Below, one piece after another: positions 42,554 to 53,352 of a stretch of 64,000 nucleotides of DNA. The number at the start of each line of letters is the position of its first letter. The first letter of the stretch is position 1. The stretch covers positions 105,569,939 to 105,633,938 of the forward strand of contig NC_084850.1 in assembly GCF_033115175.1 (NCBI RefSeq), given 5' to 3'. The position numbers and the translations under genes were made by a program. Origin of the DNA: Lepus europaeus. Taxonomy: Eukaryota > Chordata > Mammalia > Lagomorpha > Leporidae. The notes beneath the pieces are model-generated. The model worked only from the letters and a program-made list of their open reading frames with translations, made no database searches and was not told where the DNA came from.

Positions 42554-43924
42554 GAAGTGACATACAGAATTAGCCTGATCGATACATCTTAGAGTATTTG
42601 CTTAGAGTATTTGCCTTATCTGGAGATGGCAGAGCAGTTTGCAGCCTATGATTGACTGAAAACTTGGCTGCTGTTATTGTCCAAAACTTGAATACTTATA
42701 AAAATGTACTTTCAAGTTAGGTTATAGTTTGCATATTATGTTAGGTTATGTTTGCTACATAAGGAGGCAGCTCTCGGCCAAATTCGATTTAGTAACAGTT
42801 TAAATAACAGTTCTAATAACTTATTGTTCAGTGTTTTTAAATGTTTCCTTCTGTTATAATATCCTAGTCTTGTACATGCAATATTTTAACTCTGATGATG
42901 TTACTAATGAAAATATTTGAATCTATTATGGTTCAACTAAAGGGATGTGTGTGTGTGTATATATATGCTCATGTGTGTCTGTGTATCTTCATATCTGATG
43001 GTAGATTGTAAAGTCCACAGGGCAGGCAATCAGGAAGGAAAGATAACTGTAAGTAAGAAAGAGAGAATGCAGTCTGGATCATTTTTTATTGCCTCTGACC
43101 TTGGTGATATGGGTTTTCTGCTTTGTCATATAGTTAAACATACACCTGCCTCGGAAACTGGAGAAATTGAAGGAAGATCCAGAGGAAAGTAGAACAGTTG
43201 CAGGTCCAGTCACTCCCACACACCATGAATCATCAGATCAGCAATATGAGTGAGTTACATAATGGCTAATACTTCCCTCTGTGTTCCAAACCTCCCAAGA
43301 AATCTCTCTAATGGCTTATCTGAACCTAAAATATACAAGAAAGAGAATTCTGGAAAAAACAGACTAGCCCACTAAAATTGACACATTATAAAGCAATTAC
43401 CAAACTACTCTAATAGATTGCTGTAGATTACTAATATCTTAACATTTTAAAATGTATTTTATAGAGATTTACTCATCCAACATTTGTTGAATTCCAGTAG
43501 AAGGTACAACCCTTGCCTTCAAGGAATTCATAGTTCCATTGGAAAAACAGATGAATCAACAAAGAGCAAGAGTACTGAAGGAGTCTCAGAGTTCTACATT
43601 CTCTGGTCACAACCATCTGTCTGTTCTTCTGTTCCATGCCACCATTGGTAGGAATGAAAAGAGAAACAAGATCTGTGTGTTTCCATTAAGATTTCCATTT
43701 CTACATCCACCCCATCAGAGCCTCACCACCACTATCTGCCTTGAGAGAATTGAGAATAATTTTACCAATGAGTTTTAGTCCTGTTTTGGCATAAGTATCC
43801 CATCACTTGTTTTCTATTGGCTTAGACCCTAATTTCCAATTAGTTCTCTGAGCAGTGACAATCCCCATCTCAAGTCATATTCTTCCTTGCTCTGTTTTTT
43901 TTCTATAGAACTTATACAACGTTT
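42554..43924. other. No gene seen; scattered old-repeat traces
   Basis: About 1.4 kb, AT-rich. A (TG)n(TA)n run lies near 42,945-42,966. 'aagtccacagggcaggcaatcagg' near 43,010 recalls an old LTR, and 'caacatttgttgaattccagtag' near 43,480 recalls L2 or MIR. No exon is recognised. Confidence 0.4.
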
Positions 43925-44035
43925 CTGTTTTTTTTTAATTATTTTAATTGTACATATTTTGGGGGTACAGTGTGATAATTTGGTACATATGTGGACATAA
44001 TCAAGTTAGTTTACATTTCCATTTTCTTCAACGTT
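43925..44035 (-). mobile_element. Ancient L1M 3' UTR fragment
   Basis: 'attgtacatattttgggggtacagtgtgataat' is the reverse of a common L1M 3' UTR block. Confidence 0.6.
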
Positions 44036-44042
44036 TTATATA

Positions 44043-44388
44043 TATGTATTTTTTTAAAAAGTTATTTATTTATTTGAAAGTCACAGTTACACAGAGAAAG
44101 AAGGAGAGGAAGAGAGAGAGAGAGAGATATATCTTCCATCCACTGGTTCACTCCCCAGTGGGACGCAATGGCTGGAGCTGAGTTGATCCAAAGCCAGGAG
44201 CCAGGAGCTTACTCTGGGTCTCCCATGTGGGTGCAGAGGCCCAAGGACTTGGGTCATATTTTACTGCTTTCCCAGACCATAGCAGAGAGCTGGATTGCAA
44301 GAGGAGCAGCTGGGACTGGAACCAGCACTCATATGGGATGCCGACACTGCAGGCAGTGGCTTTGCCTGCTATACCAGAGCGCCAGCCC
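44043..44388 (-). mobile_element. C-repeat SINE, type A, with TSD
   Basis: Full-length reversed element ending 'cagagcgccagcccc'. The flanks CAACGTTTTATAT (44030-44042) and CAACATTTCATAT (about 44389-44401) form the TSD. Confidence 0.93.
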
Positions 44389-44422
44389 CCAACATTTCAT
44401 ATTTTTACAAGTATTTGTTTAT

Positions 44423-44660
44423 TTGAGAGCTTGTTTGGAGGTTCTAGCAGGGGAGCGTAGCTACTCGTATACCCTTGACTGAAGGCCAGTCCTCCTCTAG
44501 CAGGGAAGGTCATCCTCTTCCACCGAGTGCGCAGCTTCAGGAGGGATGCACATGGATAGGTGAGGGAGGAAGGGGATACCCGCCTAGCCAGCCAGATCAG
44601 CCGAATCAACCCTGGCGATCAATGGGGTGACAGGTGTCGCAGCCAGATCGCCCTCACATC
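44423..44660 (-). pseudogene. RN7SK: 7SK RNA retropseudogene, 3'-truncated and tailless
   Basis: On the minus strand it begins GGATGTGAGGGCGATCTGGC, exactly as 7SK RNA does, and runs through 'GATCGCCAGGGTTGATTCGG', 'CAAGGGTATACGAGTAGC' and 'CCTCCAAACAAGCTCTCAA', where it stops. That is about 240 of 331 nt. 7SK is the pol III RNA that, with HEXIM and LARP7, holds P-TEFb inactive in the nucleus. The HEXIM-binding 5' hairpin is copied, but the 3' hairpin needed for LARP7 binding and the terminator U-run are absent. A 19-bp TSD, CAAGTATTTGTTTATTTGA, flanks it at 44408-44426 and 44661-44679. There is no poly(A): the RNA sequence ends in TCAA, which overlaps the TSD. No 7SK promoter elements are seen upstream. 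A dead copy. Confidence 0.95.
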
Positions 44661-44706
44661 CAAGTATTTGTTTATTTGAAAGAGCATCTGAGAGAGCGAG
44701 GGACAC

Positions 44707-44708
<2 letters not shown>

Positions 44709-44763
<55 letters not shown>
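44709..44763. repeat. (TA)n(CA)n microsatellite
   Basis: About 17 TA units followed by about 10 CA units, inside the SINE's purine tract. Confidence 0.96.
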
Positions 44764-45054
44764 GATTGAGAGAGGGTGGGGGAGAGATCTCTGATCTACT
44801 AGTTTGCTCTTCAAATGGCCACAATCGCTGGGGTGAGGCTATACCAAAGCCAGGAGTCAGGAACTCCATAACTCCATCCAGGTCTCCCACGTGAGTAGCA
44901 GAGACCCAAGGACATGAGCCATCATCGACTGCCCTCCCAGGCATTTTAGCAGGAAGCTGGATAGGAAGCAGAGCAGGAGGGACTCAACTGCACTCCAATA
45001 TGGGATGCCAGTGTTGCAAGTGGTACCTTAACACACTGTACCACACCATTGGTC

Positions 45055-45310
45055 CAATTAAAAACATTTTTATTAATATTCAGTACTTGCACATACTTAT
45101 GGGTTATGATGTGATATTTCAATAAATATATATGATGTGTACTGATGAAATCATGATAACTAATGTTTCCTTACATTTGTCATTACTTTATGTTTGGAGC
45201 ATTTGAGCTCTTCTCTTCTGTTTGCTCAGAAAATATATAATAGATTATTGTGAACTAGTCACCCTACCGTTTTACTGAATTATTTGTATTTATCCATTAT
45301 AATGCAAGCT
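45055..45310 (-). mobile_element. Ancient L1M 3' UTR
   Basis: 'gggttatgatgtgatatttcaataaatatatatgatg', 'gatgaaatcatgataactaatg' and 'tagattattgtgaactagtcaccctac' are the reverse of the L1M 3' UTR, further along than the fragment at 43,925. Confidence 0.7.
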
Positions 45311-46149
45311 CTAAATGGTCAAGCAATTTTTTCCCATTATAATCACTGTTACATATCAAGAGGAAATTGCCTCATATGTGATATATGTTCAGTAAATATT
45401 TGTAGAGTGAAAGTGAACCATCTATTCATTTTAAGGATGCAATCTGCAGTGCCTGTTTTATAGTGAATTATAGTTTATTGAATTGAGAAAGAGATGGAAT
45501 GAATAAAAGATATTCAGAAGTCATATTTATCCATGAGTTTAGATGGCATTAATGTTCTGGAAACATTGTATTTGTTCATATTTCTTAAAAAGAAAAAATT
45601 CACAGAAACACCTCCACAAAGCTACTTTATCTCACTTTCCTACGGAGAATATAGAAAAATGATTATTTTGTTTCTTGGTATTTTGACAGAGCACTAGTCT
45701 CCTATTGATTATGGTTTTCTTACAATTGTGAGCACTATTTTTAAAGTGTTGTTTGAACATGAACATGGTAACATAGTTTTTCAGTTGTACTTGTCATTTT
45801 TATATCCTGATAGTTTATAAGCTAAATCAATAATATCTTTGAGTACCAATTTGTCTCGAAAGTGTAATTTAATATCCTCTTCCCAAAAGCAATTGTTCTG
45901 TGTTGCCAACCTGCAGTTCCAAATCTGAGATTATTTAATCCAGATGAAAGTAAGAACAACCTAGAAGGGGGTTTTAAAGTCACCCGGCTTTTCTGAAGAA
46001 CTGGAGAACTAGCCATTCCTCACTGTGCCAGAGACAGTATTATGAGCTTATCAAATTCCATTTCATTTCCACTATCAGCATACACAGGAAGGTTGTTGTC
46101 CATGAATTCCCATGCATTGAGGTTGCAGGCATGCTAAGTCAATTTGGGA
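45311..46149. other. No gene seen; possible L2 3' end
   Basis: 'tatgtgatatatgttcagtaaatatttgtagagtg' near 45,375-45,410 resembles an L2 3' end. The remaining 700 bp are unassigned. Confidence 0.4.
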
Positions 46150-46705
46150 AGTTGGTGAAGGACATGTCATCTGAATGGTATGGATTCAAGATGGTGGAGC
46201 TTCCATGACTTGAGTGACTGTGTAGCACAGTTTCCCACTGACTATGGGTTTTAGAGAATGGTTGAGAAATAATCTTTTTAAAACAGATTTATTTATTTAT
46301 TTGAAAGGCAGAGTTAGAGAGAGGGAGAGACAGAGAGGGAGAGGGAGAGAGAGAGAGAGTGAGCTTCCATCTGCTGATTCACTCCTGAAGGGAATGCAAT
46401 GGCCAGGGCTGGGTGAGACCAGGCCAGGAGCCAGGAGCTTCTTCTGGGTCTTCCACATTGGGAGCAGGGGCTCAAGCACTTGGGTCGTCCTCTGCTGCTT
46501 TTTCCAGGCCATTAGCAGGGAGCTGGGCCAGGAGTGGAGCATCCGGAACAGGAATCAATGCCCATATGGGATGCTGGTGCTATAGGTACTAGCTTCTTTA
46601 CCTACTATACCACAGCACTGACCCCACCCCGGGAAATAATCTTTTGTTGTGTTAAGGCACTGACAATTTAGGGTTTACTTGTCACTGTTTCATGAATAAT
46701 TCACT
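46150..46705 (+). mobile_element. MLT1 LTR 3' part, split by a SINE
   Basis: 'caagatggtggagcttccatgac', 'gagtgactgtgtagcacag', 'cccactgactatgggtttta' and 'gagaaataatctttt', then after the SINE 'tgttgtgttaaggcactgac' and 'tttagggtttacttgtcactg': the MLT1 3' end. Confidence 0.75.
46279..46632 (-). mobile_element. C-repeat SINE, type A, inside MLT1
   Basis: Reversed element ending 'ccacagcactgacccc'. TSD GAAATAATCTTTT at 46266-46278 and 46633-46645. Confidence 0.94.
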
Positions 46706-47207
46706 CCCAGCCCCAAATGCTATGAATCTATGAGTAAACTGGAAAATTCAGAACATAGATTAGAATTATATTCTGCTCCCCAGGCAAACACTTCAGAAAA
46801 TACTACTTTACTCAACAATGTGGGAAATTTGTAAGAAAATCAGGAGTCTTCTGTGGTCCCTCCTCTGTTTCTTAGGAGGCATCATTTGCTAACCTATAAA
46901 TGTAGCCATAGGTCTGGACTTTTCTGCACTTACTTTCTCCTGAACAATTCTCGTATTGTCTTTGTTCTTCCTGCTGTCTCTCAACTTAACTGTGGGAAGT
47001 CTTTCAGGGCTGGAGATCACCACTGTGTTTTCTTTCAGAGTTGTGGTCCACTCAGCATACATCCCTTCTAAGATCCCTGTGGAGCTGGGGCAAGGAATGA
47101 GGGTATTATACAACAGGCTGCTTTCCTCTGGCTACCCTGTCTCTGCACCCTGTTTCTTTTAAGAAAATATAGCTAGAGAGGAAAGATACAAATTAAAGTT
47201 CAAGGGA
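46706..47207. other. No gene seen; unassigned sequence
   Basis: About 500 bp. A 74-codon minus-strand frame at 46889-47113 has polar composition but no recognised domain and no splice or promoter context I can support. Confidence 0.4.
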
Positions 47208-47512
47208 CAGACATTTGGACTAGTGGTTAAGATGCCTGTGTGCCCTATTGGAGTGTCTGGATTTGATTTCTGGTTCCAACTCCTGATTCTAGCTTCCTGC
47301 TATTTCAGACCCTGGGAGGCAGCAGTGATGACTCAAATGATTGAGTTCCTGTCACCTATGTGGGAGACCTGTAGAGTTTCTGGTTTTCAGTTCCAGTCTG
47401 GTCCAGTCTCAGCCTTTGGGGGCATTTGGGGAGTGAACCAGTGGATGAGAATGCTCTCTCTCGCTCTTTCTCTTTCTCTCTTTTCCTGCCTCTCAAATAA
47501 ATAACTTTTTAA
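47208..47512 (+). mobile_element. Old-type C-repeat SINE
   Basis: 'gggacagacatttggactagtggttaagatgcc', 'gaccctgggaggcagcag', 'ggcatttggggagtgaaccagtggatg', tail 'ctctcaaataaataac'. Confidence 0.85.
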
Positions 47513-47787
47513 ATACACAGATTTACCCTCTTAAAAAAAAATCATTAAAGTTGAAGCTATAGTTGATTTTCTTTTCCAGCTCCTAAGCATTACGCCTGAA
47601 GCCGTAAGTCTTCTCTTGGAGAAGGCTACCCTTTTCCAGCTTCCAATGACTCCTAATTGGATTTTTTTTAACTGTCAGATTTGGATCTACTCCCCAAAAC
47701 TGTTTTTTTCCAAGTTTCTCATTTAAATACTCTTTCCTCGCTATCATGAAAACCAAACCCTATCCCACAGGGAAAGATCTATCGGTG

Positions 47788-48240
47788 TGTTAGACACAGA
47801 AATGTGCCACCTTGATCCTCTTTCAAGGAAGGATTTGCTACTCAGATGAGGATAGTCAGCAGCCGGTCTCCAGCTGTTAGTCCTTAGGATAGTCAGCAGC
47901 CGGTCTCCAGCTGTTAGTCCTCAGCGTCTGCCTCATCTGCAGAGAACAACCTTGTTGGAGGTCAAGCCCTTCCCGGGAAGCCCACACCCAACGTTTAAGT
48001 GAGGTATGAGTACAAATGACTTGCTATTTTGACTGATTTGGGGACAACTCCAATGAGCAACTGTATCTTTGGAGCTTCCTATTGGATTGAACTAGGCTGT
48101 ATCAGATCTATACTGTAGTTCACCTTTTCCCCTGCTCCCTTTCCCCCTTTCCTTTCAAACATGTTGATCCCTAATAAGCATCTTGCATCTTCAGCTCAGC
48201 TCTGTTACAGCATCAGCTTCCAGAGAACCCAAACTGCCAG
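47788..48240 (+). mobile_element. Ancient LTR, family not fixed
   Basis: It starts 'tgttagacacagaaatgtgcc'. Its second half has 'gtagttcaccttttcccctgctcc', a near-polyadenylation signal in 'atccctaataagcatcttgcat', and 'ttccagagaacccaaactg', the layout of an LTR U3-R-U5. A 37-bp tandem duplication lies inside. Confidence 0.5.
47849..47921. repeat. 37-bp tandem duplication
   Basis: AGGATAGTCAGCAGCC... through ...GCTGTTAGTCCT occurs twice in a row (47849-47885 and 47886-47921) with no mismatch over 36 bases. Confidence 0.97.
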
Positions 48241-48737
48241 AGGCTCTCTGGATCCTGTTTGGTTCCTGAAGTCATCACTGGGTTTCCTGTATTTTCTGGG
48301 TAGATTTCAATGTTTATTCCTTGTTCAGAGAGCAGTGATGGGGTAGGATGTGTGTGGGTAGAGGTCCGCCGTAGTCCAAGCCAGCTGTTTGGATCATACA
48401 GTACAAATACATATTGAGAAATGAAACATTTCCCCAATTAATGAAGGAGTGTCTCTGTTTTTAAAGACGGTGTGAAATGTGGCTTTATTATATTATTTGA
48501 GAGTAATATAACTGCTATAATTCATATTCATTCTGTAATTCAGTAATTCAAATTCTGCCATAGAAAATAAAATTAAATGGGATAGAAGAAAGCCATAAGA
48601 ATTGTTGTGTGTAAATAGTAAGCTTGGTGCTTATAAAATACAGGTAAAATTCATAGGATGTGTTAAATATAGATAATGAATAATCATGTAACGTGTAAGA
48701 TAGGCAGAATATATAGGAGGTTTTAAATATAAGTAGT
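48241..48737. other. No gene seen; unassigned, AT-rich
   Basis: About 500 bp; the second half is strongly AT-rich. No recognised repeat or exon. Confidence 0.45.
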
Positions 48738-49062
48738 AGGCCGGCGCCGTGGCTTAACAGGCTAATCCTCCGCCTTGTGGCGCCAGCACACCAGGTTCTA
48801 GTCCCAGTTGGGGCGCCGGATTCTATCCCGGTTGCCCCTCTTCCAGGCCAGCTCTCTGCTATAGCCTGGGAAGGCAGTGGAGGATGGCCCAAGTGCTTGG
48901 GTCCTGCACCCATGGGAGACCAGGAGAAGCACCTGGCTCCTGCCTTCGGATCAGCGCGATGCGCCGGCCGCAGCGGCCATTGGAGGGTGAACCAACGGCA
49001 AAAAGGAAGACCTTTCTCTCTGTCTCTCTCTCTCACTATCCACTCTGCCTGTCAAAAAAAAA
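48738..49062 (+). mobile_element. C-repeat SINE, type B
   Basis: Head 'taggccggcgccgtggctt' to 'ctgtcaaaaaaaaaa'. Little decayed; the TSD is unclear in the AT-rich flank. Confidence 0.95.
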
Positions 49063-49102
49063 AAAGAAAGAATAAATTGAATGTAATAAATAGAATGGTG
49101 TT

Positions 49103-49436
49103 GGATTAGGTACTGTGGCATAGTGGATTATGCTGTCACTTGGGATGCCTACAGCCTATGTTGGAGTGCTTGTTTGAGTCTTAGCTCTTCTACTTTGGAT
49201 GCAGCTTCTTGCTAATGCACCTGGGAAGGCAGCAGATGATGGCCCAGATATCTGGGCCCATTCCACCCATGTAACCTAGATGGAGTTCCTAGCCCCTGGC
49301 TTTGGCTTAGCCCAGCCCCAGTTGTTGCAGATATTTGGGGAATAAACCAGCAGATGAAAGATCTCTTTCTCTCCCTGTCTCCCTCTCTTTGTCACTCTGC
49401 CTTTCAAATAAATAAATAAATAAATAAATATTTAAA
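49103..49436 (+). mobile_element. C-repeat SINE, type A, with TSD
   Basis: Head 'ggattaggtactgtggcatagtgg', tail of AAAT units. TSD AATAGAATGGTGTT (49089-49102) and AATAGAATAGTGTT (49437-49450). Confidence 0.94.
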
Positions 49437-49651
49437 AATAGAATAGTGTTATGGATAGAAAGTGATGGAAAGACTAACATCAAATCATGATCATGTTATT
49501 TTTGGGCTGGCAGTTATGTAGCCCCTAAACTGGTGACCCATTGGTGACATCTAGTAGGGTACAATTCTGGATTCGAATGTGCTCTTGCTAAGAAAAAACA
49601 CAATGAATTTCATAGCTGTTCAGCAGGCCTATCAACAAGCTACTTCTGGGG

Positions 49652-49955
49652 ATGGGTATTTGGCCTAGCCACTAACTTGTTGCATGGGACATCCCCATCC
49701 CATATTGGAGTGCCTGGATTTGAGTCCTTGCTCTGCTTCCAATTCTAGCTTCTGGCTAATGTGCACCCTGGGAAGTGGCAATGATGGCTCCAGTATTTGG
49801 GTCTTTCTTACATACATGACTGAGTTTCCAGTTCCTGGGCTCAGCCAGGCCCAGAATTGGCTGTTGAGGGCATTTGGGGAGTGAACCAGCATATGGGAGA
49901 GCACTCTCTCTCTCTCTTTCTCTCTCTCCCTAAATAAATAAATAGTAAAAAGTTT
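49652..49955 (+). mobile_element. Old-type C-repeat SINE
   Basis: 'gatgggtatttggcctagccac', 'cccatattggagtgcctggatttgagtcc', 'gggcatttggggagtgaaccagc', tail 'ctaaataaataaatag'. Confidence 0.87.
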
Positions 49956-50246
49956 TTAAAATGAAATGCTTTAAAACAGAAAAGCTACATCTGGTCCAGG
50001 TGTGCCGGTCCCTGTATCTCTCCATCATTGTGTGCCATTGGTTCCAGGAATCTCCCATTTGTTGGCTAATATCCCACAATACGTAGTTTTTCTAACTACA
50101 CCATCAATGTAGCATTATATGGCAGAGACAGAACAGAAAAAGCATTTTAAGGGTTTAAGTGCACAGTCCTTCCACTCTGCTTGTATGCTATCCTGAATGT
50201 ATCAAGCTACCTTATATCTTTCCTCTTGTCTCTCACTCTGTGTAGT

Positions 50247-50259
50247 TTTTTTTTTTTTT

Positions 50260-50310
<51 letters not shown>

Positions 50311-50534
50311 TTGCACTCCCACCTGCTTGTCCATGCCTTAAATGCCTACAGCAGCTGAGGCTGGGAGCTGGGAATTTAAACCAAGTTTCACTTCAGCCAT
50401 CACCACTGCCTCCCAGGGTCTACATTAGCAGGAAGCTGTAGGCAGGAACTGGAGCTTGTTATCGAACCCAGGTACTTCAATATGATTAAGGCATCCCAAC
50501 TGATATCTTAATCCCTAGGTAAAACATCCACCCT
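50247..50534 (-). mobile_element. Old-type C-repeat SINE with (GA)n
   Basis: T-run, a GA array at 50263-50304, 'cactgcctcccagggtctac', 'cgaacccaggtacttcaatatg' and the end 'taggtaaaacatccacc'. Confidence 0.8.
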
Positions 50535-50708
50535 CTAATTATGAGTTCTGAATTGGTTTTATAAACTGTTTGTGATTCAAGCATCATAATTTGGTCTATG
50601 AATCTCTCTGTTTTGTAGCCTTCGGGAAATCTTGCCTGATAGTGATCTGATGAACACCATTTCAAAAAAAAATGGTTTCCCACATGATACAGTACATCAC
50701 CATTATTT

Positions 50709-50732
50709 TAATTTCTTTTTTCATTTTATCTG

Positions 50733-50763
<31 letters not shown>

Positions 50764-51043
50764 TTGATTGATTGATTTATCTTCCATCTGTTGATTCACT
50801 CCTCAAGTGCCTGTAACAGCTGGGGCTGGGCCAGGCTGAAGTGAGGAGCACAGAACTCAGTCCAGGTCTCCCATGTGAGAAGTGAGGACCCAAGTACATG
50901 ACACATAACCTTCTACCTCCCAGGATGCACATTAGCAGAAAGCTAGAATCAGGAATAGCGCCAGGACTTGATCCCAGGCACTCCAATATTGGATCCCAGG
51001 TGTCCCAGGTGTTTTCTTAGCTAGTTTGCCAAATGCCTGCCCA
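50709..51043 (-). mobile_element. Old-type C-repeat SINE
   Basis: 'tttatctgaaaggcagagagagag', 'caggtctcccatgtgag', 'atcccaggcactccaatattggatccc', end 'gccaaatgcctgccc'. The flanks share CATTATT. Confidence 0.85.
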
Positions 51044-51748
51044 TTATTGTTGTGGCTTTTTTTTTTCACTGAGCAACTCATCGATGTTAACTGGCAATCA
51101 CAAGAGTGTAACACTAATATTTAATAGGAATTTCCTGTCTCATTGGGACACATACTAGTTTTTCACATCAGTGGTTATGGTGGCGGCTTTAAAATAAGTT
51201 CACAAATATTTTACAACTCCTTTCAAGTGACAGAGCTTAGGTTTTTTTTTTTTGTTTGTTTTTTGTTTTTGTTTTTTGTATGGGCTGGACTTAGAGACTC
51301 GTGGTAGAAGTGATGGTGTGTAATTTCCAAGACTTTAAGTCATATTAGCATTGTGGATTCCTCCTTGCTTTTCATTGTCTTGAATCATTTCTTCTGAGAA
51401 GAAATAAGTTGCTACAGAACACTCAAGCAGCCCTATGGCATGACCCACTTGTTGAGGAACTGGGGCCTCTGGTCAATAGCCATGTGAATGAGGTTGGAGT
51501 TGGATCCTCCAGTCCCAGTCAAACCTTCAGATGATTGCAGTCTTGACCAACATCTTGATTAACCACTAAGCCATTCTTAAATATTTGAGTCACAGAAACT
51601 ATAAGCCATATAGTTCTTATTTTGGGCCATTGAATTTTGTATAGTTTAATGTATTTTAATAGCAAACGTACAGAAACAGCATACAAGACAGACAACATTA
51701 AAACATGTACTTTCAGGTAGGACAACCCAGTTAGAATAGTAAAATAGG

Positions 51749-52048
51749 GATGGGCCTAATGATTAAGATGCCAACTGGGATACCCACATCCCATATCAGA
51801 ATTCCAGCTCTGCTCCTGATTCCAGCTTCCTGCTAATGTGCAACATGGGAAGCAGTAGGTGACAGTTCAAGTAGTTGGATCCCTACCACCCACATGGGAG
51901 ATCCATATTGTGTTCTGCACTCCCAGCTTTGGCCTGGCCCAGCCTTGGCTATTGTAGGCATTTGGGGATTTAACCAGTGGATGGGAGCTGTTTCTTTGTC
52001 TATATCTATCTCTGAATCTCTCTCTCTCTCAAATAAATAAATATCTAA
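51749..52048 (+). mobile_element. Old-type C-repeat SINE inside the H3-3A copy
   Basis: 'gggatgggcctaatgattaagatgcc', 'gctcctgattccagcttcctgc', 'ggcatttggggatttaaccag', tail 'caaataaataaatatc'. It splits the retrocopied 3' UTR between the 'cactatac' and 'gttgtccta' parts. Confidence 0.88.
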
Positions 52049-52126
52049 AAAAAGTATAGTGAATTGATGAAGATATTATTTAGTTGCTGTCAGTAAGAAG
52101 TTAGTTTTTTTTTTTAAATCCAAATG

Positions 52127-52530
52127 TGGAGCTGGTGTTGTGGCACAGCAGGCTAAGCCATCATCTGTGATGCTGGCATCACATGTGAGCACCAGTTCAA
52201 GTCCCTGCTGTTCCACTTTGGATCCAACTCCTTGCTAATGCATGTGGTAAAGCAGTGGAGTATGGCCTACGTGCTTGGGCCTTTGCCGCCTACATGGGAG
52301 ACCTGGATGGAGTTCCTGGCTTCTGGCTTCAGCCTGTCCCAGTGCTGGCCATTGCTGCTATTTGGGGGGTGAACCAGCAGATGAAGATATCTCTTTCTCT
52401 TTCTGTCCCTCCTGTCCTCTCTCTCTCTCCTTCTGTTACTCTGTCTTTAAAATAAATAAAGAAATCTTAAAAAAAGAGAGAAATTCCCCCAGAGACTCTG
52501 GGAATCTTTTTCCCTTAAATGAAAAAAAAA
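52127..52530 (+). mobile_element. C-repeat SINE, type A, with 3' extension
   Basis: SINE from 'tggagctggtgttgtggcac' to 'aataaataaagaaatctt' and A-run (about 52472), then about 50 bp that are neither SINE nor H3-3A ('gaaattcccccagagactctg'), then a second A-run. Flanks AAATCCAAATG (52116-52126) and AAATCAACTG (52531-52540) enclose SINE plus extension. Confidence 0.85.
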
Positions 52531-53018
52531 AAATCAACTGTTAGCATTGTCTAGAAAAATGTAGTGTGTTAATTTGTAATTGTTAGGTTGAACTGCTGAA
52601 ACTTGCTCATTGAAACATTTTGAATTGCATTAATGCTTAATGCCCCTGCATTTATATTGAAAATTCACATACAAATGAAAATGGAAAAGTTGCAAATACC
52701 TGATTTCTTTCCTCTATTTTTCCACTTGCAATCATATACTTAGGTACCTTTTGACCCCATGTGAGAAAAAAAAATACCTAGTGTTCAGAACTTTGGGAAA
52801 AAGAAGGGAAAAAAATAGTAGATGCTTAAGTACATTCTCCAAATATATGGCATTCTAGCTGGATGTCTTTTGGCATAATCATTACATGTTTGGCATGGAG
52901 AACACACAGGTTGGTGTCTTCAAAAAGGTCAACCAGATAGGCTTTATTTGCCTCCTGCAAAACACCGGTAGCTGCATTCTGGAAGCACAGATCAGTCATG
53001 CCATCCTGGGCAATTTCT

Positions 53019-53352
53019 TTTTCTTTTTTTAAGATTTATTTATTTATTTGAAAGGCAGAATTACAGAGAGGCAGAGGTAGAGAGAGAGAAAGAGGTCTTG
53101 ATCCAATGGTTCACTCCCCAGATGGATGCAATGGCTGGAGCTGCGCCAATCCAAAGCCAGGAGCCAGGAGCTTCTTCCGGGTCTCCCACGTGGCTGCAGA
53201 GGCCCAAGGGCCTGAGCCATCTTCTACTGCTTTCCCAGGCCATAGCAGAGAGCTGGATGGGAAGTGGAGCAGCCGGGTCTGGAACCGGTGCCCATATGGG
53301 ATGCCGGCACTACAGGCAGCAGCTTTACACACTATACCACAGTACCAGTCCC
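53019..53352 (-). mobile_element. C-repeat SINE, type A, inside H3-3A coding homology
   Basis: Well preserved reversed element ending 'ccacagtaccagtcc'. A perfect 14-bp TSD, CCTGGGCAATTTCT, at 53005-53018 and 53353-53366 is a duplicated part of the histone codons. Confidence 0.96.

Larger units (their letters stand above)
44402..45053 (-). mobile_element. C-repeat SINE whose tail holds a 7SK retrocopy
   Basis: The body at 44680-45053 ('gctcttcaaatggccacaatc', 'cccatatgggatgccag'-like block, end 'gtaccacaccattggtcc') is a reversed SINE. The 'agtatttgtttatttga' at its tail occurs twice, on both sides of the 7SK fragment. Confidence 0.82.

Noticed and set aside
46889..47113. 74-codon minus-strand frame as an exon
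   Set aside because: No recognisable domain, no convincing splice sites and no neighbouring exon.
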